Assembly: GCA_014381825.1 (NCBI GenBank)
Contig: JACNKX010000108.1
Span: 1 to 49,571 of the forward strand
From: Planctomycetota bacterium
GTDB taxonomy: Bacteria; Planctomycetota; Planctomycetia; Pirellulales; Pirellulaceae
Length of the DNA: 49,571 nucleotides
Direction: 5' to 3'
A program made the translations under genes and the position numbers. The notes beneath the pieces were generated by a model. It made no database searches. It saw nothing but the letters and a program-made list of their open reading frames with translations, and was not told where the DNA came from. Each line of letters starts with the position of its first letter. The stretch's first letter is position 1. Positions 27,195 to 35,003 of this stretch are shown one piece after another.

Positions 27195-28100
27195 ATGAGT
27201 TTCCCAGCGACCGATTGGCGCAGTCAGTATCCGTTTTGCTCGCATCACTTGCAGCTCGATGAACTGCGTTACCATTACCTCGACGAGGGGCCGAATGAGG
27301 GTGTCGGCGAGCCGATGGTCATGGTCCATGGAAATCCCACGTGGTCGTTCTACTGGCGCAATCTTATCAAAGCGTTTCGCGACAGTCATCGTGTTGTCGT
27401 TCCTGACCATATCGGTTGTGGCCTGAGCGACAAGCCGCAGAACTATCCTTACACGCTGAAACAACATGTTGAGAATCTGGTCTGTTTATTCGATGACCTG
27501 GAGCTCACGAATGTCACGTTGCTCGGACATGATTGGGGTGGTGCCATTTCGCTTGGCGCTGCACTGCAACGACCCGATCGAATCTCGCGAATTGTCCTGT
27601 TCAACACAGGTGCCTTTCGCCCGCACTTTATTCCTTTTCGCATCCGCATTTGCCGCACTCCCGTCCTTGGGACGATCGCACTACGCGGATTGAATCTGTT
27701 CGCTCGCGCTGCGATCACGATGGCGGTTGAAGATCGCAACGTCATGACGCCCGCGGTGCGGGGAGGTCTGCTGGCTCCGTATGACAGCTGGGCCAATCGA
27801 GTCGGCGTCAACAGCTTCGTGCGCGATATTCCCTTGACGAAGAAACACCCAACTTGGCGGACTTTAGCAGACCTCGAAGATGGTCTGCCAATGCTCGCAG
27901 ATCACGCCATTAAACTAATCTGGGGAATGAAGGATTGGTGCTTCGACACGTCGTGCCTTGAACGATTCGAAGCAATCTTTCCGGCGGCAGATGTGAGTCG
28001 CATTGAAGACGCTGGCCATTACGTGATTGAAGACGCTCACGAACGCATTGTTCCGCTCGTGCGAGATTTCATGGGCGACTCAAGCTCCTGGCGTCGGTAA
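27195..28100 (+). CDS. Alpha/beta hydrolase, OleB/haloalkane-dehalogenase-like
   Basis: 301 residues. Oxyanion/halide-type motif HGNPTW (45-50), nucleophile elbow GHDWGG with Asp113, and late GHYVIEDA with the catalytic His. An aspartate nucleophile is shared by haloalkane dehalogenases and OleB beta-lactone decarboxylases. The blocks VPDHIGCGLSDKPQNYPYTL, RICRTPVLG, GLNLFARAA and LAPYDSWANRVGV resemble OleB more closely than dehalogenases, as I recall that family. OleB acts with OleA, OleC and OleD in long-chain olefin synthesis, but none of these is nearby. It follows glpD by 19 bases, in an apparent operon. The call to fold and nucleophile is firm; the OleB assignment is provisional. Confidence 0.8.
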   Translation: MSFPATDWRSQYPFCSHHLQLDELRYHYLDEGPNEGVGEPMVMVHGNPTWSFYWRNLIKAFRDSHRVVVPDHIGCGLSDKPQNYPYTLKQHVENLVCLFDDLELTNVTLLGHDWGGAISLGAALQRPDRISRIVLFNTGAFRPHFIPFRIRICRTPVLGTIALRGLNLFARAAITMAVEDRNVMTPAVRGGLLAPYDSWANRVGVNSFVRDIPLTKKHPTWRTLADLEDGLPMLADHAIKLIWGMKDWCFDTSCLERFEAIFPAADVSRIEDAGHYVIEDAHERIVPLVRDFMGDSSSWRR

Positions 28101-28179
28101 AAGACTAGCGAAGCTGGCCTCGAACCAAGTAAACTCAGCAGTGCGTTAGGTTCGCAATTCACACCCTGAGAGTTCTCGA

Positions 28180-30813
28180 ATGCCTCGCCAGTTGTCACGT
28201 TATCTCGTTCTCGTTTTGAGCTTCGCCACAACGCTCTTTGGAGCGGAAGACTCTCCCAGCAACCACCGAGTCAGCAATGGGCTCGTCGCGCTATATGATT
28301 TCAGTGAAAACGGCGGAAACATCGTCAAGGACCGTTCGGGCGTCGGCAAACCGCTTGATCTGCAGATCGCGGATATCGATGCCGTGCAACGCGCGGCGGC
28401 TTCGCTGGTCGTCAAACGAGAGACCACGATCCGTTCGGCCGAACCAGCTGCCAAGATTATCGATGCCGTGAGACGATCGGAAGCGATCACGATCGAAGCT
28501 TGGATTGTCCCGGCCAATTCGAAACAAAGTGGACCGGCGAGAATCGTGTCGCTATCAGCAAGCGCGAACGGGAGAAACTTTACACTAGGTCAAGATGAAG
28601 ATCATTTCGACGTCCGGTTTCGAACAACCAAGACGAACACGAACGGGATCCCTTCCGTCGCGTCGCCAAAGAAGAGTTTGAAGACGAGCCTCACGCATGT
28701 TGTTTACGTCCGAAACCGCTCGGGACAAGCCAAGCTCTTTATCGACGGCAAACAAAACGGCGGCCAAACGGTTGCCGGCTCGCTAAGTAATTGGCAATCG
28801 AACCATCCACTATCGATCGCCAATGAAGTCAACAAAGGTCGCCCTTGGCTCGGTACATTGCATCTAGTCGCAATCTACAGCCGCAGTCTGTCGCCAGAAG
28901 AAATCAAACGGAATTTCGTCGCGGGTTCGCAAGGAAATTACGATCCCAAGGCGTACGCTGCCGCTCAGCTCGCCGCTCGCAACCGCACAGCGTTCGAGAC
29001 TCGAGTGGCGGCTTTGATATCGAACCATTGCTTGGAGTGTCACGATTCCCGCAACAAAAAGGGCGGACTCGATCTATCGAAGAAGAACTCCGCACTTGCA
29101 GGAGGCGACACCGGGAAAGCAATCGTTCCTGGAAAACTATCCGACAGTCTCTTGTGGGAGTCGATCGTTTCCGGCGAGATGCCAAAGGAGCGAACGCCGC
29201 TGTCCGACGCAGAGAAAAAGCAATTGCGTGATTGGATCGAGGGCGGAGCAACGTGGTCGCTTAACGTGATCGATCCCGCGACCTATGCGCACAGCGGTCA
29301 AGCCAATGATGTTTGGGTGCAACGTCTGACTGTGACCGAGTATATCGAGACAGTGAGAAGTGCCGTCGGTGTTGATATCGCCAAGGAGGCTCGCGAGATC
29401 TTACCGAAAGACCTACGAGCCGACGGCTTCAGCAACACAGCCTACAATCTCAACATCGATCTGAAGCACGTCGAAGCTTACGCCCAACTCGCGGAGACGA
29501 CTGTGGCTCGAATGGACGCGTTGAAGTTCGCGAAGCGATTTTCCAAGAGCGAGAATCTTTCGACCGATGCAACGATGCGTGACTTTGTCGCCGCCATGGG
29601 GAAGTGGCTTTTGCGCGGCCCACTCGATGATCGCGAAGTTACAGCCTACTGCGGTATTCCAACTACCGTAGCGAGCGCTGGCGAGGATTACGAAACGGCC
29701 GTTAGCTATCTGATTGAGGCGATGCTGCAATCACCTAAGTTCATTTATCGCATCGAGACCCAACGGGGTGACGGTTCGGCTTGGCAGGTTGGCAACTACG
29801 AATTGGCGTCGCGGTTGAGCTATATCATTTGGGGCGGACCACCGGACAAGCAACTGATGCGCGCGGCGGACGATGGAAAACTCGATCGCAATGGCGTTCA
29901 GCAACAGGTGACTCGGATGCTGAACGATCCCAGAGCGATCGAGCGCTCCAAGCGGTTCATATTCGACTGGCTAGATCTTGGTCGCTTGGACAACCTGCAA
30001 CCGAATGAAGAGAAGTTCCCTAATTGGACCAAGCCACTCGCGACCGAAATGCGTGAAGAAACGCTCGCATTTTTTACAGAGGTGGCGTGGACTCAAAAGC
30101 GTCCGTTGGCCGAGCTGTTGAACGCTCAAGTGACGATCGTCTCACCACGTTTGGCGAGGCATTATGGACTGGCTGCCGAAGGCGATGGTAACCAGAAGTA
30201 CGATCTGTCGGCGACTCCAGGCCGCGGTGGAGTGTTGACGCACGGCAGCGTCTTGACCGTTGGCGGCGACGAAGCATCCATGGTGACTCGCGGATTGTTT
30301 GTATTACACGACTTGCTTCGCGGTGTCGTTAAAGACCCGCCGCCCTGCGTCGATACGCGGCCAGTTCCGACAAAGGAAGGCTTGACGCAACGAGGGATCG
30401 CTGAGCAACGAATTGCCAACGCAAACTGTGGCGGATGCCATGCGAAGTTTGAACCGCTTGCGTTTGGCCTTGAGAAGTTTGATGGAATCGGCGCTTATCG
30501 TGATCTCGACCACTACGGCAACCAACTGCGAGACGACGGCGAGATCCTATTTCCTGGAGCGGCAAAATCCATTCCTTATAAGAACTCAGCGGAATTAATG
30601 ACGCTCTTGGCGACAAGTGACCGCATCGCCGAATCCCTGACCTGGAAAGTAACCCAGTTTGCCCTTGGCCGCCCATTGGTGGCGGCAGATGCATCGATTG
30701 TTGCTAAGATACACGAATCGGCTCAGGCTGATGGAGGAACTTACTCCAGCCTGATCACCGCAATTGTCACGAGCGATCTTGTTCAAACGACTCGCACGGA
30801 GAATACGCAATGA
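28180..30813 (+). CDS. LamG-cytochrome-DUF1587/1595/1592/1588/1585 protein
   Basis: 877 residues with a signal peptide (SRYLVLVLSFATTLFGAE). Domains in order: LamG lectin (about 30-245; LVALYDFSENGGNIVKD, AITIEAWIVPANS, LFIDGKQNGG); PSCyt1-type haem motif CLECH near 285 with GGLDLSKKNSALAGGDTG; DUF1587 (about 380-450); DUF1595 (about 465-525); DUF1592 (about 535-665; LASRLSYIIWGGPPD); DUF1588 (about 690-790; GGVLTHGSVLTVGGDE, CGGCHAKFEPLAFGLE with a second CxxCH); DUF1585 (about 800-870). This is the standard multi-domain planctomycete protein that partners DUF1552. Its last bases overlap the DUF1552 start by four (ATGA), so they are coupled. Confidence 0.92.
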   Translation: MPRQLSRYLVLVLSFATTLFGAEDSPSNHRVSNGLVALYDFSENGGNIVKDRSGVGKPLDLQIADIDAVQRAAASLVVKRETTIRSAEPAAKIIDAVRRSEAITIEAWIVPANSKQSGPARIVSLSASANGRNFTLGQDEDHFDVRFRTTKTNTNGIPSVASPKKSLKTSLTHVVYVRNRSGQAKLFIDGKQNGGQTVAGSLSNWQSNHPLSIANEVNKGRPWLGTLHLVAIYSRSLSPEEIKRNFVAGSQGNYDPKAYAAAQLAARNRTAFETRVAALISNHCLECHDSRNKKGGLDLSKKNSALAGGDTGKAIVPGKLSDSLLWESIVSGEMPKERTPLSDAEKKQLRDWIEGGATWSLNVIDPATYAHSGQANDVWVQRLTVTEYIETVRSAVGVDIAKEAREILPKDLRADGFSNTAYNLNIDLKHVEAYAQLAETTVARMDALKFAKRFSKSENLSTDATMRDFVAAMGKWLLRGPLDDREVTAYCGIPTTVASAGEDYETAVSYLIEAMLQSPKFIYRIETQRGDGSAWQVGNYELASRLSYIIWGGPPDKQLMRAADDGKLDRNGVQQQVTRMLNDPRAIERSKRFIFDWLDLGRLDNLQPNEEKFPNWTKPLATEMREETLAFFTEVAWTQKRPLAELLNAQVTIVSPRLARHYGLAAEGDGNQKYDLSATPGRGGVLTHGSVLTVGGDEASMVTRGLFVLHDLLRGVVKDPPPCVDTRPVPTKEGLTQRGIAEQRIANANCGGCHAKFEPLAFGLEKFDGIGAYRDLDHYGNQLRDDGEILFPGAAKSIPYKNSAELMTLLATSDRIAESLTWKVTQFALGRPLVAADASIVAKIHESAQADGGTYSSLITAIVTSDLVQTTRTENTQ

Positions 30814-32234
30814 CGAGCCCTCGCATCAATCGTCGCACCATGCTCAGAAGCGTCGGAGCAGCGACGATCGGCTTGCCGCTTTTGGAAGAGATGATCGGCT
30901 CGACCGCACTCGGCGCAGCGGCGAATGAAGTGCCCGTTCGATCGTTCAACGTTTTTTTCGGACTCGGCATCCCGGCTCCGCTGCAAACAGAAGGTTTCGA
31001 TGGTGTTCTCGAGCCTCTCAAGCCGCTGAGCGACAAGCTCCTGATCATGCGGAACGTCGATCAAGTTCGTTGCGACGAGTCGGGCATCAACGCTCATTAT
31101 GACGGAGCCTCGGGAGCGTTTACCGCCGAGCCGCCTGATGGCGAAGCTAGAGCCGGTGGTCCTTCGATCGATCAGGTCGTTCGCAAGACACACTATCCAG
31201 ACGGCTTACCCTCCGGCATGGTGCCAACTTTGATGGGCGGCACGTTCTTTCGGCGCAGTCGTGTTGGGCGATACGTCCATAGCTATAACCAAAACGGAAC
31301 GGTTGCTGCAACAATCCAGGAGCGCCCCCGCGATTTGTTCGAACGGGTCTTTGGAATGATCTCTGGATCCGATGGCACGGATGCAGAGAAACGCCAGTTC
31401 AAACGTAGCGTCCTCGATTCGGTCGTTGAGCAGTATCAATTCTTCACCGGTGCAAACTCACCACTTGGTTCCGCGTCGAAAGCTCGAGTCGCGGATCATC
31501 TGGAACGAATTCGAGAGTATGAACAGCGTGCATACGAGATGAAGGCGAGCCCCAAAGGTGCGCCCGGCTTGCCGCCGCGTTCGAAGCTGGCTCATGGCGG
31601 ACCGGCAGATCCAGGTGGTCAGGGAATCGACATGCCGCTCGACGACCTGACAGCGGAATGGCGTCTGCTGGCAGATCTCTACGCTTTGGCAGTTCAACTT
31701 GATCGCGTCCGATTTGGATCGTTGACTTTCCTCGCGGCAGGCGAACGGCTTCGCGTGAAGGGCGATTACAAGTACGACGGTCGAACCATTTGGCAATTTG
31801 ACGACGCCAAACAATTGAATGCATCCGGCGACCAAGGTTGTAGTCACGAGTGGTGGCACAAGTTCAACGAGAAGAAGAAGAACGAGCAGCTGCGAGCCCA
31901 CGCTCACATGAAGATGCGAGAGGTTGCCTACTTCCTCCATCGCTTAAACGGTCCCGACGCGATGGAAACGAACGGTCGCACGATCCTGGAGAATTCATTG
32001 ATCACGATTTCAACGGAGTCGGGCGACGGGCGTCATAACGACGTCAAGCGAGAACTCTCTGGAGTCTTCCACGCGATCACCGGTGCGAACGGTCACTTTA
32101 AGACTGGCCAGATCATGGACGTCGGTGCGGAAGGAATCGACGTCTACAACACGATGCTCGCCGGAATGGGTAGCAAAGATCGGCTTGGCCCGAAGGATCG
32201 GGAGTTCAAATCGATTGACGGGATTCGAGCGTAG
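30810..32234 (+). CDS. DUF1552 domain protein, Tat-exported
   Basis: 474 residues. INRRTMLRSVGAATIGLPLLEEM is a twin-arginine-type leader (quoted in part: NRRTMLRSVGAATIGLPLL). DUF1552 landmarks include NVFFGLGIPAPLQTEGF, YDGASGAFTAEPPDGEARAG, GGPSIDQVV, and the late NSLITISTESGDGRHNDVK. DUF1552 is in the same superfamily as DUF1501 and is a usual neighbour of DUF1592-class proteins. The ATGA overlap with the upstream gene implies translational coupling. A strong hairpin terminator lies about 100 bases after the stop. Biochemical role is unknown. Confidence 0.92.
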   Translation: MTSPRINRRTMLRSVGAATIGLPLLEEMIGSTALGAAANEVPVRSFNVFFGLGIPAPLQTEGFDGVLEPLKPLSDKLLIMRNVDQVRCDESGINAHYDGASGAFTAEPPDGEARAGGPSIDQVVRKTHYPDGLPSGMVPTLMGGTFFRRSRVGRYVHSYNQNGTVAATIQERPRDLFERVFGMISGSDGTDAEKRQFKRSVLDSVVEQYQFFTGANSPLGSASKARVADHLERIREYEQRAYEMKASPKGAPGLPPRSKLAHGGPADPGGQGIDMPLDDLTAEWRLLADLYALAVQLDRVRFGSLTFLAAGERLRVKGDYKYDGRTIWQFDDAKQLNASGDQGCSHEWWHKFNEKKKNEQLRAHAHMKMREVAYFLHRLNGPDAMETNGRTILENSLITISTESGDGRHNDVKRELSGVFHAITGANGHFKTGQIMDVGAEGIDVYNTMLAGMGSKDRLGPKDREFKSIDGIRA

Positions 32235-32332
32235 CTGGAACACGGCTCCGGCGGCAAAACATTCGGGAACTTCTTCGGGAACTTTCCCGCTAGCAACAGC
32301 GTCTCAATTACCGTTACGCAGAGTAGAGGAAG

Positions 32333-32358
32333 CCCTCAACTTCGGCTGAGGGTGTTTT
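32333..32358 (+). terminator. Intrinsic terminator with UUCG-type loop
   Basis: CCCTCA pairs with TGAGGG around AC-TTCG-GC, giving a stem capped by a C(UUCG)G tetraloop with one A-C mismatch, and is followed by TGTTTTCTC. It lies 99 bases beyond the DUF1552 stop and is the best terminator in the window. Confidence 0.75.
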
Positions 32359-32511
32359 CTCGCAAGTCTTTTCTCTGGAAAGTGTTTCGCAATCGCTCGC
32401 GTTCGCCGAGCGTGCCAATTCCGATCCCGCATCACGTCGGTCTACTCGTGGTGTTGCAATGGCGATTGGCGTAGAAGCGACCGTCTCATCTTCGGTTCGA
32501 GAGGAGAAGCC

Positions 32512-32772
32512 ATGATTCACCTAACGCATTCCGGTCCCAGCGGTGGCTGCCCCTTGTGCAACTGTCATCGAGCTTCGCATCAGGCGATGGGAGACTCGTT
32601 CCTTGCCGTGGTTTATGCTTCGCCGAGTCTGTTGGAGAGCGACGAGTTGTGCCTCGCCTGCCGATCGGTTCTTGATAGTTGGGAAGAAGACGTCGTGATC
32701 TCCGCGCCCGCTCCGATTCAATGGCTCGACGTCGAAGAGATAGCACCTTCGTTCGCATCGCCCGTCAATTAG
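32512..32772 (+). CDS. Small Cys-rich protein, probable zinc-binding, unknown
   Basis: 86 residues. GAGGAG lies 5 bases before the ATG, a strong ribosome site, so translation is likely. The protein has CPLCNCH (residues 13-19) and CLACRS (about 47-52), two Cys-x-x-Cys knuckles that could bind one zinc. The C-terminal half is acidic (DSWEEDVVISAPAPIQWLDVEE split by a hydrophobic patch). No family is recognised. It is flanked by the DUF1552 terminator upstream and a convergent secreted hydrolase 26 bases downstream, so it is probably monocistronic. Confidence 0.65.
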   Translation: MIHLTHSGPSGGCPLCNCHRASHQAMGDSFLAVVYASPSLLESDELCLACRSVLDSWEEDVVISAPAPIQWLDVEEIAPSFASPVN

Positions 32773-32798
32773 TTCGTAGCGCGAACCGTGCAACTTCG

Positions 32799-33929
32799 TC
32801 ATTGCAAGTGCTTCTCTACGAAAGCCCATGCCGATGCATCATTGAATTCGTGGCCTCCTTCAAAGACCACGTGCTCAAAACGATCTCGCAGTCCGAGTTT
32901 TTCGAAGAACGTTGCCGACCGAAGCGCGAGACTCTTCCCCTTTTCGCGATGAGAGGCGTTGTCGCGGGATCCCGCCTGAATCTGGTGGGCTCGCGGACAG
33001 ATCAGCGCGACGAGGTCCCCGTCGTCGAACAGTGTGATGCGGTTCATGAAACGGAAATCCGTGGGGACTGAGAGTTCGTCCTGCTCGAAACGTCCTTCCT
33101 GTACACCGAAGTAACAACTCGACACGGAGACCTTGATGCGTGTGTCGATCGCGGGGGTTACCTGAGCGTAATAGCCACCGTAGGACAGGCCGACCATCGC
33201 GATGCGATCGGGGTCGACTTCCGGTCGCTTGAGCAACTCATCGATCGCGTAGGCGATCTTAGCAATCTCGACAGCCGTGATGCTCGTACCGACCAGTCGC
33301 ATCCGATTATCGATCTGGCGCCGAATGTCTGTGGGGAATCCATCCGCACGAAACAGATGCTGAGGCGCATAAACGACATATCCCCGTTCGACCGCACCTC
33401 GCACCATGTCGTTGTAGTTGGCTCCGCCGTTGAACAGGGCCACCTCTGGCGAGCCGCCACCGCCGTGCATTGAAATCACAAGGGGCATTTTTCCTTGAGC
33501 CTTCTTCGGAATGATGTAGATCCCTTCAGAATGAACGCTGGGAAGAATCGGAATCATGGCTCGGTAATAAGTCCCGATGCTGTCTTCTCCGATCTGCTTG
33601 AACGAAGCCGGTTTCTCCGATCGCGCTCCAGGCGGTGGATAGCCGATGGACTCGCAGAACGCCGTTCGTAGTGGCTCGGCGGACGCTTCGAAAGCATGCG
33701 TGGACGAATAGTCGGGCGTAAACAGTTTCTCGAAACGAGTCCGGTCTGCGGCGATCGCTTTGATGTACTCGTCCAGTTCCCGCGTCTGCTCGGTACGCAG
33801 CGGATTCGAGTCGGCGACCTTCTGGTTGAAGTATCCATCGGCTGCACGGTTCTGCGTCGTTTGCGCAATTGCAATCGTGGGGCCAGTCACGGCCAGCACG
33901 AAGGAGAATAGATAACGGGTCGTTTTCAT
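32799..33929 (-). CDS. Secreted alpha/beta hydrolase (dienelactone hydrolase/acetyl xylan esterase-like)
   Basis: About 376 residues from the ATG at 33929, which gives a clean signal peptide (MKTTRYLFSFVLAVTGPTIA, cleaving after IAQ). The frame is open to 33965, but those 12 extra residues spoil the leader. Catalytic features: MHGGGGSPE (oxyanion loop), nucleophile elbow GLSYGGYY, an acid in FDDGDLVALICPRAH, and GGHEFN for the histidine. The fold resembles dienelactone hydrolase/acetyl-esterase families, with prolyl-oligopeptidase-like arrangement as an alternative. Substrate is unknown; export suggests a periplasmic or extracellular ester. The N-terminal region (about 30-120) is a family-specific cap. 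Confidence 0.85.
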   Translation of the reverse strand: MKTTRYLFSFVLAVTGPTIAIAQTTQNRAADGYFNQKVADSNPLRTEQTRELDEYIKAIAADRTRFEKLFTPDYSSTHAFEASAEPLRTAFCESIGYPPPGARSEKPASFKQIGEDSIGTYYRAMIPILPSVHSEGIYIIPKKAQGKMPLVISMHGGGGSPEVALFNGGANYNDMVRGAVERGYVVYAPQHLFRADGFPTDIRRQIDNRMRLVGTSITAVEIAKIAYAIDELLKRPEVDPDRIAMVGLSYGGYYAQVTPAIDTRIKVSVSSCYFGVQEGRFEQDELSVPTDFRFMNRITLFDDGDLVALICPRAHQIQAGSRDNASHREKGKSLALRSATFFEKLGLRDRFEHVVFEGGHEFNDASAWAFVEKHLQ

Positions 33930-34208
33930 GATCCGGTCACTTATATATGTTGAGTTACGCGCCACGCCGTCGCATCCTCAACGACCAGATATCGACAGAC
34001 TATTCGCGGCAGATTTTCACGTCGTTCTGCGACAAGAATACCCGACTTGGTCGCGCGGAAGCAAATCACCTCTCGGCTTTCCATTGGACTTTCGGGCGAA
34101 AGGTCAGTTACGGCACTCGTCTGGCATACCCCGCGTTCGTCCGTCATACTCGCGAGCTGTACGCCAAGTGACTCGTCGGAATCACGCTTCGGTTGGGAGA
34201 CTAATGAG

Positions 34209-34985
34209 ATGGGATTGAACGGACGCGTAGCGCTCGTAACGGGTGGTGGTCGAGGTATTGGTCGAGCGATTGCGGCTCAATTGGCAGCCGCTGGAGCGCA
34301 AGTCGTTATCGCGTCGCGCAGCAGCGATGAACTAGCAACGGTTGTTCGCGAGATATCCGACGCTGGAGGAGTTGCCGCTGCCGTTGAGTGCGATCTCGCG
34401 GACCGCAGCCAAACGAAAACACTCATCGCGCACGGTGGAACGCCATTCGGACCGATCGACATTTTGGTTAACAATGCCGGCGTTGGAAGCAGCGCCGACC
34501 CTCGACCACTGGCCGACTATCGCGACGAGTTCTGGGATTTGACGATGGAAGTAAACCTGACGGCTCCGTATTTGCTTTCGAAAGCGGTGTTGTCGCACAT
34601 GCGCGAGCAAAGCTGGGGCCGGATCATCACGGTCGCTTCGATCAACGGTCGCATCACCGCACCACATGCGGGCGCCTACGTCGCGAGCAAGCATGGTGTT
34701 ATTGGACTGATGCGTTCGCTCGCCAACGAGCATGCAGCGGATGGAATCACTGTCAATTGCATCTGCCCAGGTCCCGTTCAAACTCGGATGAACGATATTC
34801 GCGTACAGTACGACGCGGATCGGCTCGGCCGGGAATTCGAGGCCCATGAAAAGCAACTGACGCCGATTGGCGGAAGACTTTCACCGGAAGATATCGCACC
34901 GATGGCAGTTTATCTCGCCAGTGACGCGGCCCGAATGATCACTGGCCAGGCGTACAATATCGACGGCGGCGTTTGTATGGCCTGA
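34209..34985 (+). CDS. Short-chain dehydrogenase/reductase (SDR)
   Basis: 258 residues from the ATG at 34209; GGGAGA lies just upstream, and the longer open frame back to 34047 is not protein-like. Classical SDR motifs: cofactor TGGGRGIGRA (residues about 10-19), NNAGVGSS, catalytic Ser in VASINGR, YVASK (Tyr and Lys), and ICPGPVQTRMND. The C-terminal NIDGGVCMA is usual for FabG- and 3-hydroxybutyrate dehydrogenase-like enzymes. The protein oxidises or reduces a hydroxyl/keto group with NAD(P); the substrate is unknown. It stands alone and converges on the DUF6493-like gene with 18 bases between the stops. Confidence 0.92.
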   Translation: MGLNGRVALVTGGGRGIGRAIAAQLAAAGAQVVIASRSSDELATVVREISDAGGVAAAVECDLADRSQTKTLIAHGGTPFGPIDILVNNAGVGSSADPRPLADYRDEFWDLTMEVNLTAPYLLSKAVLSHMREQSWGRIITVASINGRITAPHAGAYVASKHGVIGLMRSLANEHAADGITVNCICPGPVQTRMNDIRVQYDADRLGREFEAHEKQLTPIGGRLSPEDIAPMAVYLASDAARMITGQAYNIDGGVCMA

Positions 34986-35003
34986 GCGCGTCGACGAATG
35001 GCG

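Noticed and set aside
33930-34208. Open frames between the secreted hydrolase and the SDR, including an N-terminal extension of the SDR
   Set aside because: Composition is not protein-like, and the SDR family starts right after the ribosome site near 34195. The stretch is best seen as a divergent promoter region.
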